A stretch of DNA of 64,000 nt. It comes from Pseudonocardia asaccharolytica DSM 44247 = NBRC 16224 (GTDB taxonomy: Bacteria > Actinomycetota > Actinomycetes > Mycobacteriales > Pseudonocardiaceae). Location: the NCBI RefSeq assembly GCF_000423625.1, contig NZ_AUII01000010.1, forward strand, positions 62,001 through 126,000, in the 5' to 3' direction. This document shows positions 17,387 through 26,760 of the stretch, in pieces; within the stretch, counting starts at the first letter, position 1; every line of letters starts with the position of its first letter. Made by a program: the position numbers and the translations under genes. The notes below the pieces were generated by a model that worked only from the letters and a program-made list of their open reading frames with translations, ran no database searches and was not told the DNA's origin.

Positions 17387-20305
17387 TCAGCCGCCCGGCG
17401 CCGGAGCGGGCTGCGCCGCCTCCGCCGCCTGGAACTTCTTGACCGCGGCGTCGAGCGCGGCGAGCGCATCACCCTGGGCGGCGAAGTCGCCGGACTGCTG
17501 GGCGGCCTTGAGTTGGTCGATCGCCGACTGGATCTCTCCCGCCGCGGCGGCCACCTGCGGATTGGGCGTACCCGCCCCAGGCGCGGCCGGAGTCTGCGCC
17601 GTCCCGGGGTCCGGCGGCGGGGCGCCCTGACCGGTCTGCGTCGCACCGGCTCCGGCGCCGGCGCCGAAGACCTGGTCCAGCGCGGTCGACAGGTTGGCGC
17701 TGTAGCCCACCTTGCCGCCGTAGGAGACCAGCACCCGCGCCAGCTGCGGATATGACGCCTCCTGCCCGGCGCGTTCGATGTAGACCGGCTCGACATAGAG
17801 CAGCCCACCGGCCACGGGCAGCGTGAGCAGGTTGCCGTAGTCGATCGTCGTCTGGTTCTGCCGCAACAGGTTCAGCTCCTGTGACACGTTCGGCGAGCCG
17901 AGGAACTGGGCCTGCACCTGCTGTGGGCCCAGGGTCTGGGTCTCCGCGGGTAGCTGCAGCACCGTGATCTGGCCGTATGTCTCGGGTTCGGAGCTCGCCG
18001 ACATGTAGGCGGCCATGAACTGCCGTCGCAGGCTCACCAGCGCGCTGGTGAGCTGGAAGGTCGCGCCGTCCTCACCGGGCAGCCCGGAGAGCATGTAGTA
18101 CGGCGGCTGCGCGGCCTGCCCCGCCCCGGTGTTGCCCTGCACGGTCGGGTCGGACGGCACGTCCCAGAACGACACCGTCGAGAAGAACTCGCCGGGGTTG
18201 TCGACGTGGTAGCGGGTCAGCAGTTCGCGCTGGACCTTGAACTGGTCCTCGGGGTACCGGAAGTGCTCGCGCAACTCCTTGCTGATGTCCGAAGCCGGCT
18301 CGACCACACCGGGGAAGGTCTTCATCCAGGTCTGCAGCACCGGATCCTTCTCGTCGAAGGCGTAGAGCGTGACCGTGCCGTTGTAGGCGTCGACCGTGGC
18401 CTTCACCGAGTTGCGCAGATAGCTGACGTCGGTATCGGGCAGCCGCTGCACCCCGCTCTGGATGCTGTCCCTGGTGGTCTCGCCGAGCGGGACCTTCTGC
18501 GCGTACGGGTAGTTCTTCAGCGTCGTGTACCCGTCGACGATCCACATGATCTTGCCGTCGATCACCGCGGGGTACGGGTCGCCGTCCGCGGTCAGCCACG
18601 GCGCCACGGCCTCGACCCGCTCACGCGGATCACGGTTGTACATGATCTTCGATTCGGAGTTGATCGAGCTGTTGAACAGGATGTTCCGCTCGCCGTAGTA
18701 CAACGAGAAGACCAGCCGGTCGAACAGGTTGCCGATCGGGACACCACCGCTTCCGGTGTAGGTGTACTGCTGCGAGTCGGTGTCGTACTCGCGGGGCGCC
18801 TCACCCGGTTCCGCCCCGACGATCGAGTAGGCGGTGATCTTCTCGCCGTAGTAGATCCGGGGCTCGCTGACCGGGATCGCGCCCTCGGTCGACGTGTCGC
18901 TCACGGTGAACTTGGGCAGCCCGCCCTGGCCGCCGGTGTCCTCCAGCGCGGCGTTCACCTGGTTCGCCGGAGCGGCCACGAACCCGTTGCCGTGGGTGTA
19001 GACGAGGTGTTTGTTGATCCAGTCCGTCTGGTTCCCGACCAGCGCGCTGCTGTCGAGCTCGCGGGCGGCGACCACGTAGTCCTGCTTCTGCCCGTCGACC
19101 GTGTAGCGGTCGATGTCGAGCTTGTCCGGGAAGCCGTAGAAGTTGCGCCGCTGCTGCAGCTGGGTGAACGTCTTGGCCAGCTTGTTGGGGTCGAGCAGCC
19201 GGATGTTGGGGATGGTCGAGGTGTCAGCGCGCACCGCCGCCGGGGTGGCCGTCGAGGTGCCGCTGTAGGGCTCGATCGCGACCTTGTCGCCGGTGAGCCC
19301 GAAGGCCTGCCGGGTCGCCTCGATATTACGCGAGATGGACGGGGCCTCGCGCTCGTTCGCGTTGGGCGCCACGACGAACTGCTGCAGCACCGCGGGCCAC
19401 GCCGCCCCGATCAGCACGCTGGAGAGCACCAGCAGCACCACCGCGATCCCCGGCAGTTGCAGGTTGCGCCGGAACACCGCCGCGAAGAACGCCGCCGCGC
19501 AGATCAGCGAGATGAACAGCAGGATCAGCTTGGCCGGCATCACCGCGTTGAGGTCGGTGTAGGTGGCGCCGGTGAAGTTGTCGTTGCGCGTGGAGAACAG
19601 CAGTTCGTAGCGGTCGAGGTAGTAGGCGACGGCCTTGAGCAGCACGAACACCCCGGCCAGGACGGCGAGTTGGGCGCGGGCCGCGTTCGAGACCTGGGCG
19701 GACCGGCCGGCCAGCCGGATGCCGCCGAACAGGTAGTTCGTGACCAGCGCGACCACGAAGCTGATCGCGACCACGACCATGAACCAGCTCAGCAGCATTC
19801 GATAGAACGGCAGCGTGAACGCGTAGAAGCTGACGTCCTTGCCGAACTCGGGGTCCGTGATCCCGAACGGGGTTGCGTGCAGGAACATCTGCACGGTCTG
19901 CCAGTCGCCCAGCGCGGTGAGCCCCGCGATGATCCCGACCGCGATCGGGATGCCGATCGCGAACAGCCGCAGCCGCTGGATGATCACCGTGCGGTAGCGG
20001 GCGATCGGATCCTCGGGACCGCTCACCGGCACGAACACCGGACGGAAGCGATAGCCCAGCCACAGCATCACCGCGACGAGGCCGCCGACGAGCAGGCCCG
20101 CCAGCAGGAACTGCACGATCCTGGTGAACAGCACCGTGGTGAACACGCCACGGAAGCCGGCCTCGCCGAACCACTGCCAGGTGACGTAGAAGTCGATCAG
20201 CCTCGAGCCGCCCAGCAGCAACACCACGAGCACACCGGCGACGATGAGCAGAATCCGGGTGCGACGGGACAGCGAGTGGGATCCCACCGGGGTGGGCATG
20301 GCCAC
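17387..20305 (-). CDS. UPF0182 family large membrane protein
   Basis: A 972-residue protein matching M. tuberculosis Rv3193c/Rv0064-type proteins. About seven membrane helices fill the first 330 residues (for example RILLIVAGVLVVLLLGGSRL, then FTRIVQFLLAGLLVGGLVAV). A large outer domain follows (about 340-900), then a Pro/Ala/Gly/Gln-rich tail. The family function is unknown. The GTG at 20305 has AGGAG 7 bases upstream; ATG 20299 is an alternative. It is divergent from the PDZ protease gene, as in M. tuberculosis, where Rv3193c and Rv3194c are neighbours. A hairpin at 17313 ends it. Confidence 0.92.
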   Translation of the reverse strand: MAMPTPVGSHSLSRRTRILLIVAGVLVVLLLGGSRLIDFYVTWQWFGEAGFRGVFTTVLFTRIVQFLLAGLLVGGLVAVMLWLGYRFRPVFVPVSGPEDPIARYRTVIIQRLRLFAIGIPIAVGIIAGLTALGDWQTVQMFLHATPFGITDPEFGKDVSFYAFTLPFYRMLLSWFMVVVAISFVVALVTNYLFGGIRLAGRSAQVSNAARAQLAVLAGVFVLLKAVAYYLDRYELLFSTRNDNFTGATYTDLNAVMPAKLILLFISLICAAAFFAAVFRRNLQLPGIAVVLLVLSSVLIGAAWPAVLQQFVVAPNANEREAPSISRNIEATRQAFGLTGDKVAIEPYSGTSTATPAAVRADTSTIPNIRLLDPNKLAKTFTQLQQRRNFYGFPDKLDIDRYTVDGQKQDYVVAARELDSSALVGNQTDWINKHLVYTHGNGFVAAPANQVNAALEDTGGQGGLPKFTVSDTSTEGAIPVSEPRIYYGEKITAYSIVGAEPGEAPREYDTDSQQYTYTGSGGVPIGNLFDRLVFSLYYGERNILFNSSINSESKIMYNRDPRERVEAVAPWLTADGDPYPAVIDGKIMWIVDGYTTLKNYPYAQKVPLGETTRDSIQSGVQRLPDTDVSYLRNSVKATVDAYNGTVTLYAFDEKDPVLQTWMKTFPGVVEPASDISKELREHFRYPEDQFKVQRELLTRYHVDNPGEFFSTVSFWDVPSDPTVQGNTGAGQAAQPPYYMLSGLPGEDGATFQLTSALVSLRRQFMAAYMSASSEPETYGQITVLQLPAETQTLGPQQVQAQFLGSPNVSQELNLLRQNQTTIDYGNLLTLPVAGGLLYVEPVYIERAGQEASYPQLARVLVSYGGKVGYSANLSTALDQVFGAGAGAGATQTGQGAPPPDPGTAQTPAAPGAGTPNPQVAAAAGEIQSAIDQLKAAQQSGDFAAQGDALAALDAAVKKFQAAEAAQPAPAPGG

Positions 20306-20494
20306 AGTCACACTCCTGACGTCGGGGGTCGATCCGGCCGGGACGCCCTGCGTCGTTCCGGAGCTGAGTCGACACGTCGTCGTCACGGCAGCCGGCCCAT
20401 GGCGCGTCCTGCCGTACCAACTCTACGGAGGCTGTGCGGAGTTCCCGCGCCCGGTCGGCTGTCGATTCCCCCGCCGCCCGTACCGTAACGAGCC

Positions 20495-21517
20495 GTGAGC
20501 CGTCGCAGAAGGACCCTGGTGGTGGGGATCGTACTGCTGTTGGGCATCGGAGTGCTCGGCACCACGGTCCGGGTCCCGCTGGTGGCGCTGGGCCTCGGGC
20601 CGACGTTCAACACCCTCGGCATGGTCGACGGCGAACCGATCGTCAGTATCAGGACGCTGCCGACCTATCCCACGTCCGGCAACCTCAACATGACCACGGT
20701 CGGGGTCATCGACGACCTGACCATGTTCGACGCCGTCCGGCTGTGGGCCTCCAGCGATCATCAGCTGGCCCCCCGCCACACCGTCTACCCGCCCGGGGAG
20801 ACACCGCAGCAGGTCAACGAGGAGAACCGCAGGCAGTTTCTGGACTCGCAGGCCAACGCCGAGGCGGCCGCGCTGGACTTCCTGCGGCTGCCGACGAGGG
20901 TGGTCGTCGGCGCGGTGCCGGACGGTTCGCCCGCGGCGGGGCTCCTCGCGGTCGGGGACGAGCTGATCGAGGTGGCGGGCCGACCCCTGCAGTCGATCGA
21001 CGATCTGCACGCGGCGCTCGCCGACACCCGACCCGGCCAGCCGGTCTCGGTGCGGGTGCGCAGCGACGACGCGGCGCCGCGGGAGGTGACGGTCACCCTC
21101 GGTACCCGGCCCGACGGCCCGCAGGGCCTGCTCGGGGTGTCCCCGATCGCGCGGCCAGCGGCCGACGACGAGATCACGATCTCGCTGGCCGATATCGGCG
21201 GCCCGTCGGCTGGGCTGATCTTCGCGCTGGCCGTGGTCGACAAGCTGACCCCCGGCGAGCTCACCGGGGGCCGGTTCATCGCGGGCACCGGCGCGATCCG
21301 GTCCGACGGCGTCGTGCAGCCGATCCGGGGAATTCCGTTCAAGACGAAGGCCGCCCGCGACGCGGGCGCGACCGTGTTCCTGGTGCCCGCCGAGAACTGC
21401 GCGGAGGCCCGCTCGACGACGCCCGACGGCCTCGAGCTGGTGCGGGTGGACGACCTGGCCGACGCCGTCGCCGATCTGGAGGCACTTCGCGACGGCCACT
21501 CGCCGGGCGGTTGCTGA
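20495..21517 (+). CDS. membrane-anchored PDZ and Lon-type (S16) serine protease, YlbL family
   Basis: A 340-residue protein with an N-terminal anchor (TLVVGIVLLLGIGVLGTTVR, about 7-26), a PDZ domain (about 130-205, with GSPAAGLLAVGDELIEVAGR) and a C-terminal Lon-like protease domain. The catalytic serine is in DIGGPSAGLIFALAV and the lysine in GIPFKTKAARDAGA. M. tuberculosis Rv3194c is the likely orthologue, with the same neighbours. It probably cleaves or checks a cell-envelope protein; the substrate is unknown. GTG start at 20495. Confidence 0.92.
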   Translation: MSRRRRTLVVGIVLLLGIGVLGTTVRVPLVALGLGPTFNTLGMVDGEPIVSIRTLPTYPTSGNLNMTTVGVIDDLTMFDAVRLWASSDHQLAPRHTVYPPGETPQQVNEENRRQFLDSQANAEAAALDFLRLPTRVVVGAVPDGSPAAGLLAVGDELIEVAGRPLQSIDDLHAALADTRPGQPVSVRVRSDDAAPREVTVTLGTRPDGPQGLLGVSPIARPAADDEITISLADIGGPSAGLIFALAVVDKLTPGELTGGRFIAGTGAIRSDGVVQPIRGIPFKTKAARDAGATVFLVPAENCAEARSTTPDGLELVRVDDLADAVADLEALRDGHSPGGC

Positions 21518-21589
21518 GACCCGAACAGCCCCGGCCGGATCTCGTCGTGGCCCCCACCGCGTGCCGGCAGGCCCGCGTACCGTAGTCGT

Positions 21590-23089
21590 ATGAGCGATAC
21601 CCCGTTCGGGTTCGGACCCGCCGACCGCGACCCCGACAAGGACAGGGGGAACCGTGACGAGGACCGTCCCGGCAAGGGCGGCGGCCATGGCCCGGAGGAC
21701 CCCTTCGGTTTCGGCGACCTACCCGGCATGCCCCCCGGCGGCATTCCCGGGTTCCCCGGCATGCCCCCCGGCGGTGCCGGCGGCTTCGACGTGAGCCAGC
21801 TCGGTCAGATGCTGACCCAGCTCGGCCAGATGCTCAGCCACGCCGGTTCGTCCGGCGGCGGACCGGTCAACTACGAACTCGCCGGGCAGCTGGCCACCCA
21901 GCAGCTCGCGCAGACAACCTCCTCCCTGACCCCCGACCAGCGCAAGGCCGTTGCCGATGCGGTGCAGCTCGCCGAGCTGTGGCTGAACCCGGCAACGGAG
22001 TTCCCGGTCGGTGCCACCGAAACCCAGGCCTGGACCGCGATCGACTGGGTGAAGGCGAGCATGCCCACCTGGAAGCGGCTGTGCGACCCGGTTGCCCAGC
22101 GGGTGGCCGGCGCATGGGTCGAGGCGCTGCCCGAACCGGCGCGCGCGGCCGCGGGTCCGATGCTCGCGATGCTCGGCCAGATGGGTGGGCTCGCCTTCGG
22201 CAGCCAGCTGGGCAGCGGGCTGTCCCAGCTCGCCGCCGAGGTCCTGACCTCCACCGATATCGGCGTTCCGGTCGGGCCGGAGCGCACCGCGGCGCTGCTG
22301 CCCGAGGCCATCGAGAAGTTCACCGCCGGGCTGGATCGTCCGGCCAGTGAGGTCATGATCTTCCTCGCCACCCGGGAGGCCGCGCACCAGCGGCTGTTCG
22401 CGCACGTCGGCTGGCTGCGCGAGCGGCTGCTCGGCTCGGTCGAGGAGTACGCGCGAGGCATCACGGTGGACACCTCGCGGATCGAGGAGCTGGCCGGCCA
22501 GATCGACCCGGCGAATCCGGCGTCGATCCAGGAGGCCATGCAGTCCGGGATGTTCGAGCCGCAGACCACGCCCGCCCAGAAAGCGGCGCTGGCCCGGCTC
22601 GAGACGCTGCTCGCGCTGATCGAGGGCTGGGTGGACGCCGTCGTGGCCGACGCCGTGCGCGAGCGGCTGCCCGGCGCCGAGGCGCTGCGCGAGACGCTGC
22701 GCCGCCGCCGGGCCTCCGGCGGGCCCGCCGAACAGGCCTTCGCCACGATCGTCGGGCTGGAGCTGCGGCCGCGGAAGCTGCGCGCCGCCGCCGAGCTGTG
22801 GCGGTTGCTCGGCGAGCAGCGCGGGATCGTCGGGCGCGACTCGCTGTGGGCTCACCCGGACCTGGTTCCGACGGCCGAGGACCTCGACGATCCGGCCGGT
22901 TTCGTCAACCGCGTCGACGACATCGACCCGATCGCGGAGATCGAGCGGCAGGTGCGCGCCGACGAGGCGATGGACGCCGCCAAGAAGGCGGGCGAGGAAC
23001 GCCGGGCGGCGCAGTCCGAGCAGGCCGAGAATCCGGAGTCGGACCAGCCGAAACGATCGGGCGACGATCCGGACCGTCCGGACGCCTGA
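21590..23089 (+). CDS. DUF2342 zinc-dependent metalloprotease-like protein
   Basis: A 499-residue orthologue of M. tuberculosis Rv3195. The N-terminus is acidic and Gly/Pro-rich with PGMPPGG repeats (about 45-65). The main domain (about 80-440) contains FLATREAAHQRLFAHVGWLR, which fills the place of the zinc-binding helix in this family, and a TSRIEELAGQIDPANPASIQ segment. The C-terminal tail is highly charged. The function is unknown. It follows the PDZ protease by 72 bases and converges with the YgjP-like gene. Confidence 0.88.
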   Translation: MSDTPFGFGPADRDPDKDRGNRDEDRPGKGGGHGPEDPFGFGDLPGMPPGGIPGFPGMPPGGAGGFDVSQLGQMLTQLGQMLSHAGSSGGGPVNYELAGQLATQQLAQTTSSLTPDQRKAVADAVQLAELWLNPATEFPVGATETQAWTAIDWVKASMPTWKRLCDPVAQRVAGAWVEALPEPARAAAGPMLAMLGQMGGLAFGSQLGSGLSQLAAEVLTSTDIGVPVGPERTAALLPEAIEKFTAGLDRPASEVMIFLATREAAHQRLFAHVGWLRERLLGSVEEYARGITVDTSRIEELAGQIDPANPASIQEAMQSGMFEPQTTPAQKAALARLETLLALIEGWVDAVVADAVRERLPGAEALRETLRRRRASGGPAEQAFATIVGLELRPRKLRAAAELWRLLGEQRGIVGRDSLWAHPDLVPTAEDLDDPAGFVNRVDDIDPIAEIERQVRADEAMDAAKKAGEERRAAQSEQAENPESDQPKRSGDDPDRPDA

Positions 23090-23095
23090 CCCGGC

Positions 23096-23707
23096 TCAGC
23101 CCGCGGCCTCGTCGTCGATCTCGTCGGCGTCGTCGATCCCGTCGGCGCCGTCCACGTCGGGACCCGGCCCGTCGCCGTCCGGCGCGAGCAGGCCGAGCCC
23201 GGCTGCGGCCGAGAGCCCCTCGAGGTAACCGATGGCCCGCTCGGTGCGCGGGTAGCGCTGTACCAGCGACCAGAAGTAGTCGTCGTGCCCGGGGGCCAGC
23301 AGGTGCGCCAGTTCGTGGACCAGCACGTAGTCGACGACCCAGCCGGGGGCGTCCCGCAGCCGCTCGCTCACCCGGATCGTCCCGTCCACCGGGGTGCACG
23401 ACGCCCATCGGGTACGCATCGGGGCGACCCAGCGCACCGTCATCGGCTCCGCGAGGCCGTCGAGATAGCGACGGGCGAGTTCCCGGCTGCGCCGGAGCAA
23501 CGCCTCGTTGCCGGCGCGCGCGGGCGAACGGCGCCGGGCCTCGCTGCGCTCCAGTCTGCGGACCATCTCGTCCACCCAGCGCAGTTCCTCGGACTCGCTC
23601 ATCCAACCCGGGATGAACACGATGACGGTGTCGCCTTCACGTCGCGCGCTCACCATCCGGCGCCGCCGCTCGCTCCTTCTGACCTCGACGACCGCAGGAC
23701 GCGCCAT
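23096..23707 (-). CDS. YgjP-like (DUF45) M48-type metallopeptidase
   Basis: A 203-residue protein with the zinc motif VLVHELAHLLAPGHDDYFW (HExxH and a downstream His), preceded by RWASCTPVDGTIRVSERLRD. The N-terminal part is basic; the C-terminal 30 residues are a run of Asp, Glu and Gly. ATG at 23707 (MARPAVVEVRRSERRRR) is chosen; the longer frame to 23896 would run through a promoter region. It is divergent from the ThiF-like gene. The substrate is unknown. Confidence 0.85.
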   Translation of the reverse strand: MARPAVVEVRRSERRRRMVSARREGDTVIVFIPGWMSESEELRWVDEMVRRLERSEARRRSPARAGNEALLRRSRELARRYLDGLAEPMTVRWVAPMRTRWASCTPVDGTIRVSERLRDAPGWVVDYVLVHELAHLLAPGHDDYFWSLVQRYPRTERAIGYLEGLSAAAGLGLLAPDGDGPGPDVDGADGIDDADEIDDEAAG

Positions 23708-23762
23708 ATGCTCAGAGTAGGCCCGAAATGATCGCGCCGCCGCCCCTTCACACAACACCAGT

Positions 23763-23805
23763 TGTCCACAGGGTTCGAGACCGACCTGTGGACAGGTATC
23801 CACAT
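23763..23805. promoter_or_regulatory. cluster of three DnaA-box-like 9-mers
   Basis: TTGTCCACA (23763-23771) matches the high-GC actinobacterial DnaA box exactly. TGTGGACAG (23788-23796) is CTGTCCACA on the other strand, with one mismatch. GTATCCACA (23797-23805) follows directly. All lie in the 128-base gap between two divergent genes. They may bind DnaA as a regulator or titration site; no origin genes are near. Confidence 0.4.
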
Positions 23806-23835
23806 CGTTCCTGACGACCCACCAACATCGGTGGC

Positions 23836-24846
23836 ATGCCCGACGACCCCGCCGCCCACCTCCCCGCCGAGCTGACGCTGGCGCCGCACCGCACACTGCT
23901 GCACTGCGGCGCCGGCAGCCGGGTGATCGGGCTCGACCCGGCGCGCGGCGTCGTCGTCGAGGAGCTGTCCGCCCCGCTCGCTGCGCTGCTCGACGAGCTG
24001 ACGGTCCCCGTTGCCCGCGACGCCCTGCTGAGCAGGGCGGTCCGGGCCGGCGCCGACCAGAGCGCTGCGGTCGGGCTGCTCATCGAACTCGTCACCGCGG
24101 GTGTGGTCGTCGATGCGTCGGGCCCCTCGCGGACGGCGCGGCGGCGCGCGGACGCGGTGGTCCGGGTCTGCGGGGACGGACCGCTCGCGGTCGGGATCGC
24201 GCACGGGCTCGGGCTGGCCGGTATCGGCACGGTGGTGGTGCAGGCCGGGGGCACCGTGGCGGCCGCCGATCTGGGCACCGGCTACCTCGACCGCGATATC
24301 GGCCGCCCGCGCGCCGCCGCCGCGGCTGCCGCGGTGGGCAGGGTCGCGCCCGCGACCCGCACGACGCGGCGCGCCCGCAGCGCGCCGGACCTCATCGTGC
24401 TCGCCGACGCGCTGACCGTCGAGCCGGCGACGGCACGATCGCTGACGGCCGCCGGCGTGGAACATCTGCACGTGCGGCTGCGCGACGGCCGCGGCGTCGT
24501 CGGCCCCCTCGTCCTCCCGGGGCGGTCGGCGTGCCTGGAATGCCTGGAGCGCCGCCGCGCCGAGCACGACCCGAGCTGGCCGGCGATCGCGACCCAGCTC
24601 GACGGGGTTCGCGGCGGCGCCGACCCACCCACCGCCGTCGCGACCGCAGGGCTCGCCACCGCGCAGGCTCTTGCCGCGGTGGACGGTCCCGCGGCCGGGC
24701 CGGTCGCCCCGGCGGCGGTCGACGCGACGCTGGAGCTGGACGTCGCGGCGGGAACGTTGATCCGCCGGACATGGGCCGTGTGTCCCGACTGCCACTGTCG
24801 GGCGGCGCCGCATGCGCGCCCACCGAGGCTCGGGAGACAATCATGA
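23836..24846 (+). CDS. ThiF/E1-like Rossmann protein (Rv3196 type)
   Basis: A 336-residue protein in the position of M. tuberculosis Rv3196. The N-terminal third resembles a winged-helix or leader-binding domain (LDELTVPVARDALLSRAV). The middle is a degenerate E1-type Rossmann fold (VVRVCGDGPLAVGIAHGLGL, APDLIVLADAL). Cysteine pairs CLEC (about 234) and CPDCHC (about 320) match the zinc site of ThiF/E1 proteins. The glycine loop is altered, so adenylation activity is doubtful. It may only bind a peptide or partner. It precedes the AarF kinase gene by 18 bases. Confidence 0.72.
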   Translation: MPDDPAAHLPAELTLAPHRTLLHCGAGSRVIGLDPARGVVVEELSAPLAALLDELTVPVARDALLSRAVRAGADQSAAVGLLIELVTAGVVVDASGPSRTARRRADAVVRVCGDGPLAVGIAHGLGLAGIGTVVVQAGGTVAAADLGTGYLDRDIGRPRAAAAAAAVGRVAPATRTTRRARSAPDLIVLADALTVEPATARSLTAAGVEHLHVRLRDGRGVVGPLVLPGRSACLECLERRRAEHDPSWPAIATQLDGVRGGADPPTAVATAGLATAQALAAVDGPAAGPVAPAAVDATLELDVAAGTLIRRTWAVCPDCHCRAAPHARPPRLGRQS

Positions 24847-24864
24847 TGTGACGGAGCGTGCAAG

Positions 24865-26199
24865 GTGACCGAGATCCCGCGACGGACTGCGGCGCGTACC
24901 GCGAAGCTGGCCAGCCTGCCCCTGGGGGTGGCGGGCCGGGCCGCCGCGGGCTGGGGCAGGCGCCTGATCGGCGGCGATAGCGAGCATATCTCCGCGCAGA
25001 TGATGGCCCGCAGCGCCGAGCACCTGTTCGCCGTGCTCGGCGAGCTCAAGGGTGGCGCGATGAAGTTCGGCCAGGCCCTGAGCGTGTTCGAGGCGGCGGT
25101 GCCCGAGGAGTTCGGCGAGCCCTACCGCGAGGCCCTCACCAAGCTCCAGGCGGCCGCCCCGCCGATGCCCCCGGCCGATGTGCACCGGATGCTCGCCGAG
25201 CAGTTCGGCCGCAGCTGGCGCACCCGGTTCCAGGACTTCGACGAGGCCCCTGCCGCCGCGGCCAGCATCGGCCAGGTGCATCGCGCGATCTGGCGCGACG
25301 GCCGCGAGGTCGCGGTGAAGGTGCAGTACCCGGGTGCCGAGGAGGCGGTGCTGTCCGATCTGCGCCAGCTGTCGCGGATGAGCAGGCTGCTGCAACCCCT
25401 CGCGCCGGGCATGGAGATCAAACCGCTGATCAACGAGCTGCGCGAGCGGATGGTCGAGGAGCTCGACTACCGCACGGAGGCCGACAACCAGCGGGCCTTC
25501 GCCGCCGTGTACGCCGGTGACGACAAGGTTCGGGTGCCGAAGGTGGTGGCATCGGCGCCCCGGGCGATGGTCAGCGAATGGGTCATGGGCCGGCCCCTCG
25601 CGTCGATCATCCGGGACGGCAGCCAGCACGACCGCGACGCCGCCGCGGCGCTGCTCGCCGAGTTCCACTACTCCGCGCCGGCCAGGGCCCGGCTCCTGCA
25701 TGCCGACCCCCATCCCGGCAACTTCCAGATCCTTGCCGACGGCAGGCTGCTGGTCCTCGACTTCGGGGCGGTCGCCCGTCTGCCCGAGGGTCTCCCGCGC
25801 GAACTCACGATCATGACGAAGTACGCGCTGGAGATCCGGCCGTCGGAGCTGATGGCGCTGATGCGCGAGGAGGGCTTCGTCCGGCCGGACACGATGATCA
25901 CCGCCGAGGAGGCGATGGCCTACCTCTCCCCCTTCACCGAGCCGCTGCGTACCGAGCGGTTCCATTTCACCCGCCGCTGGCTGCGCGGCCAGGCCGAACG
26001 CGTCGGCGACCTGCGCAGGCCGGAGTTCGACACCGGCCGCTCGCTCAACCTGCCGCCGCAGTACCTGCTGGTGCACCGGGTGACGCTGGGGACCCTCGGC
26101 ATCCTGTGTCAGCTCGACGCCAACGTTCCGCTGCGCGGGATCGTCGGGCACTGGCAGCCGGAGCTGTTCGCGGACGAGGCCCCGGCCGCGGGCAGCTGA
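24865..26199 (+). CDS. AarF/ABC1/UbiB-family kinase-like protein
   Basis: A 444-residue orthologue of M. tuberculosis Rv3197. The family KxGQ motif is GELKGGAMKFGQALS (about 55-70). The ASIGQVHRA Ala-rich loop replaces the P-loop, VAVKVQYPG holds the lysine, and HADPHPGNFQI and LVLDFGAVARL hold the catalytic and metal aspartates. Members are small-molecule or lipid kinases linked to isoprenoid quinones. In mycobacteria the gene is near whiB7 and has been linked to macrolide tolerance. The GTG at 24865 follows AAGG. Confidence 0.92.
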   Translation: MTEIPRRTAARTAKLASLPLGVAGRAAAGWGRRLIGGDSEHISAQMMARSAEHLFAVLGELKGGAMKFGQALSVFEAAVPEEFGEPYREALTKLQAAAPPMPPADVHRMLAEQFGRSWRTRFQDFDEAPAAAASIGQVHRAIWRDGREVAVKVQYPGAEEAVLSDLRQLSRMSRLLQPLAPGMEIKPLINELRERMVEELDYRTEADNQRAFAAVYAGDDKVRVPKVVASAPRAMVSEWVMGRPLASIIRDGSQHDRDAAAALLAEFHYSAPARARLLHADPHPGNFQILADGRLLVLDFGAVARLPEGLPRELTIMTKYALEIRPSELMALMREEGFVRPDTMITAEEAMAYLSPFTEPLRTERFHFTRRWLRGQAERVGDLRRPEFDTGRSLNLPPQYLLVHRVTLGTLGILCQLDANVPLRGIVGHWQPELFADEAPAAGS

Positions 26200-26333
26200 G
26201 TTGATCGCCGGGCCCGCCGGGTGGCGTAGCCGCCCAGCCGGGCCCAGAGCCGTCCCGCGGTGAGGCGGCGGACCAGCCGGTACTCCTCGGCCTCGCGTTG
26301 TCGCGATCGGGCCATGGCTTCATGAAGCGACAT
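26109..26333 (-). CDS. small basic protein downstream of whiB7
   Basis: A 74-residue frame from the ATG at 26333 with a GGGAGAG site before it, starting MSLHEAMARSRQREAEEYRL and rich in Arg. Small basic helical proteins are common next to whiB7 in actinobacteria, which supports the first 45 residues. The rest overlaps the end of the AarF kinase gene on the other strand by 91 bases and looks random. It could instead be a short remnant. It lies 25 bases after the whiB7 stop. Confidence 0.4.
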   Translation of the reverse strand: MSLHEAMARSRQREAEEYRLVRRLTAGRLWARLGGYATRRARRSTQLPAAGASSANSSGCQCPTIPRSGTLASS

Positions 26334-26358
26334 CACGTTCTCTCCCGCTCGCGCTGCG

Positions 26359-26733
26359 TCAGGCGGTGGCGGCCGCGTAGGCGCGGTCGCGTTCGAGGTC
26401 GACCTTGCGCGGACGTCCGCGCGGCCGCTTGCGTGGGACCACCACGCCCCGCTCGAAGATCTCCCCGCCCCAGACACCCCAGGGCTCCTCCCTGCTCAGC
26501 GCCCCGGCCAGGCACTCGGCCCGGATCGGGCACTTCCCGCAGAGCGCCTTGGCCTGCTCCAACAGCGCAGGCGACTCGGCGAACCACAGGTCTGCGTCGC
26601 CCGAGCGACAGGGCAGCTCAAGACCGGCAGCAGGAGCCGCATCGAGAAGGCTCCCCAAGACCGGAGCGGTGTTACCGCCCGTTTCCTCGGGGGTGACCGC
26701 TCCGCCGTTCAACGGAGCTGATCGGACTGGCAC
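26359..26733 (-). CDS. whiB7: WhiB7 redox/antibiotic-response transcription factor
   Basis: An iron-sulfur regulator that switches on intrinsic drug resistance when translation is blocked. The 124-residue protein has the four-cysteine cluster (LPCRSGDADLW, then ALCGKCPIRAEC), the GVWGGE turn and a C-terminal AT-hook (RKRPRGRPRK) that binds AT-rich DNA. The GTG at 26733 has AGGAGG 7 bases upstream. The leader of about 370 bases holds a candidate leader ORF and a strong attenuator. Gene order with the AarF kinase and uvrD2 is as in M. tuberculosis. Confidence 0.96.
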   Translation of the reverse strand: MPVRSAPLNGGAVTPEETGGNTAPVLGSLLDAAPAAGLELPCRSGDADLWFAESPALLEQAKALCGKCPIRAECLAGALSREEPWGVWGGEIFERGVVVPRKRPRGRPRKVDLERDRAYAAATA

Positions 26734-26760
26734 CGCACAACCTCCTGGTGAGAGACGTGG

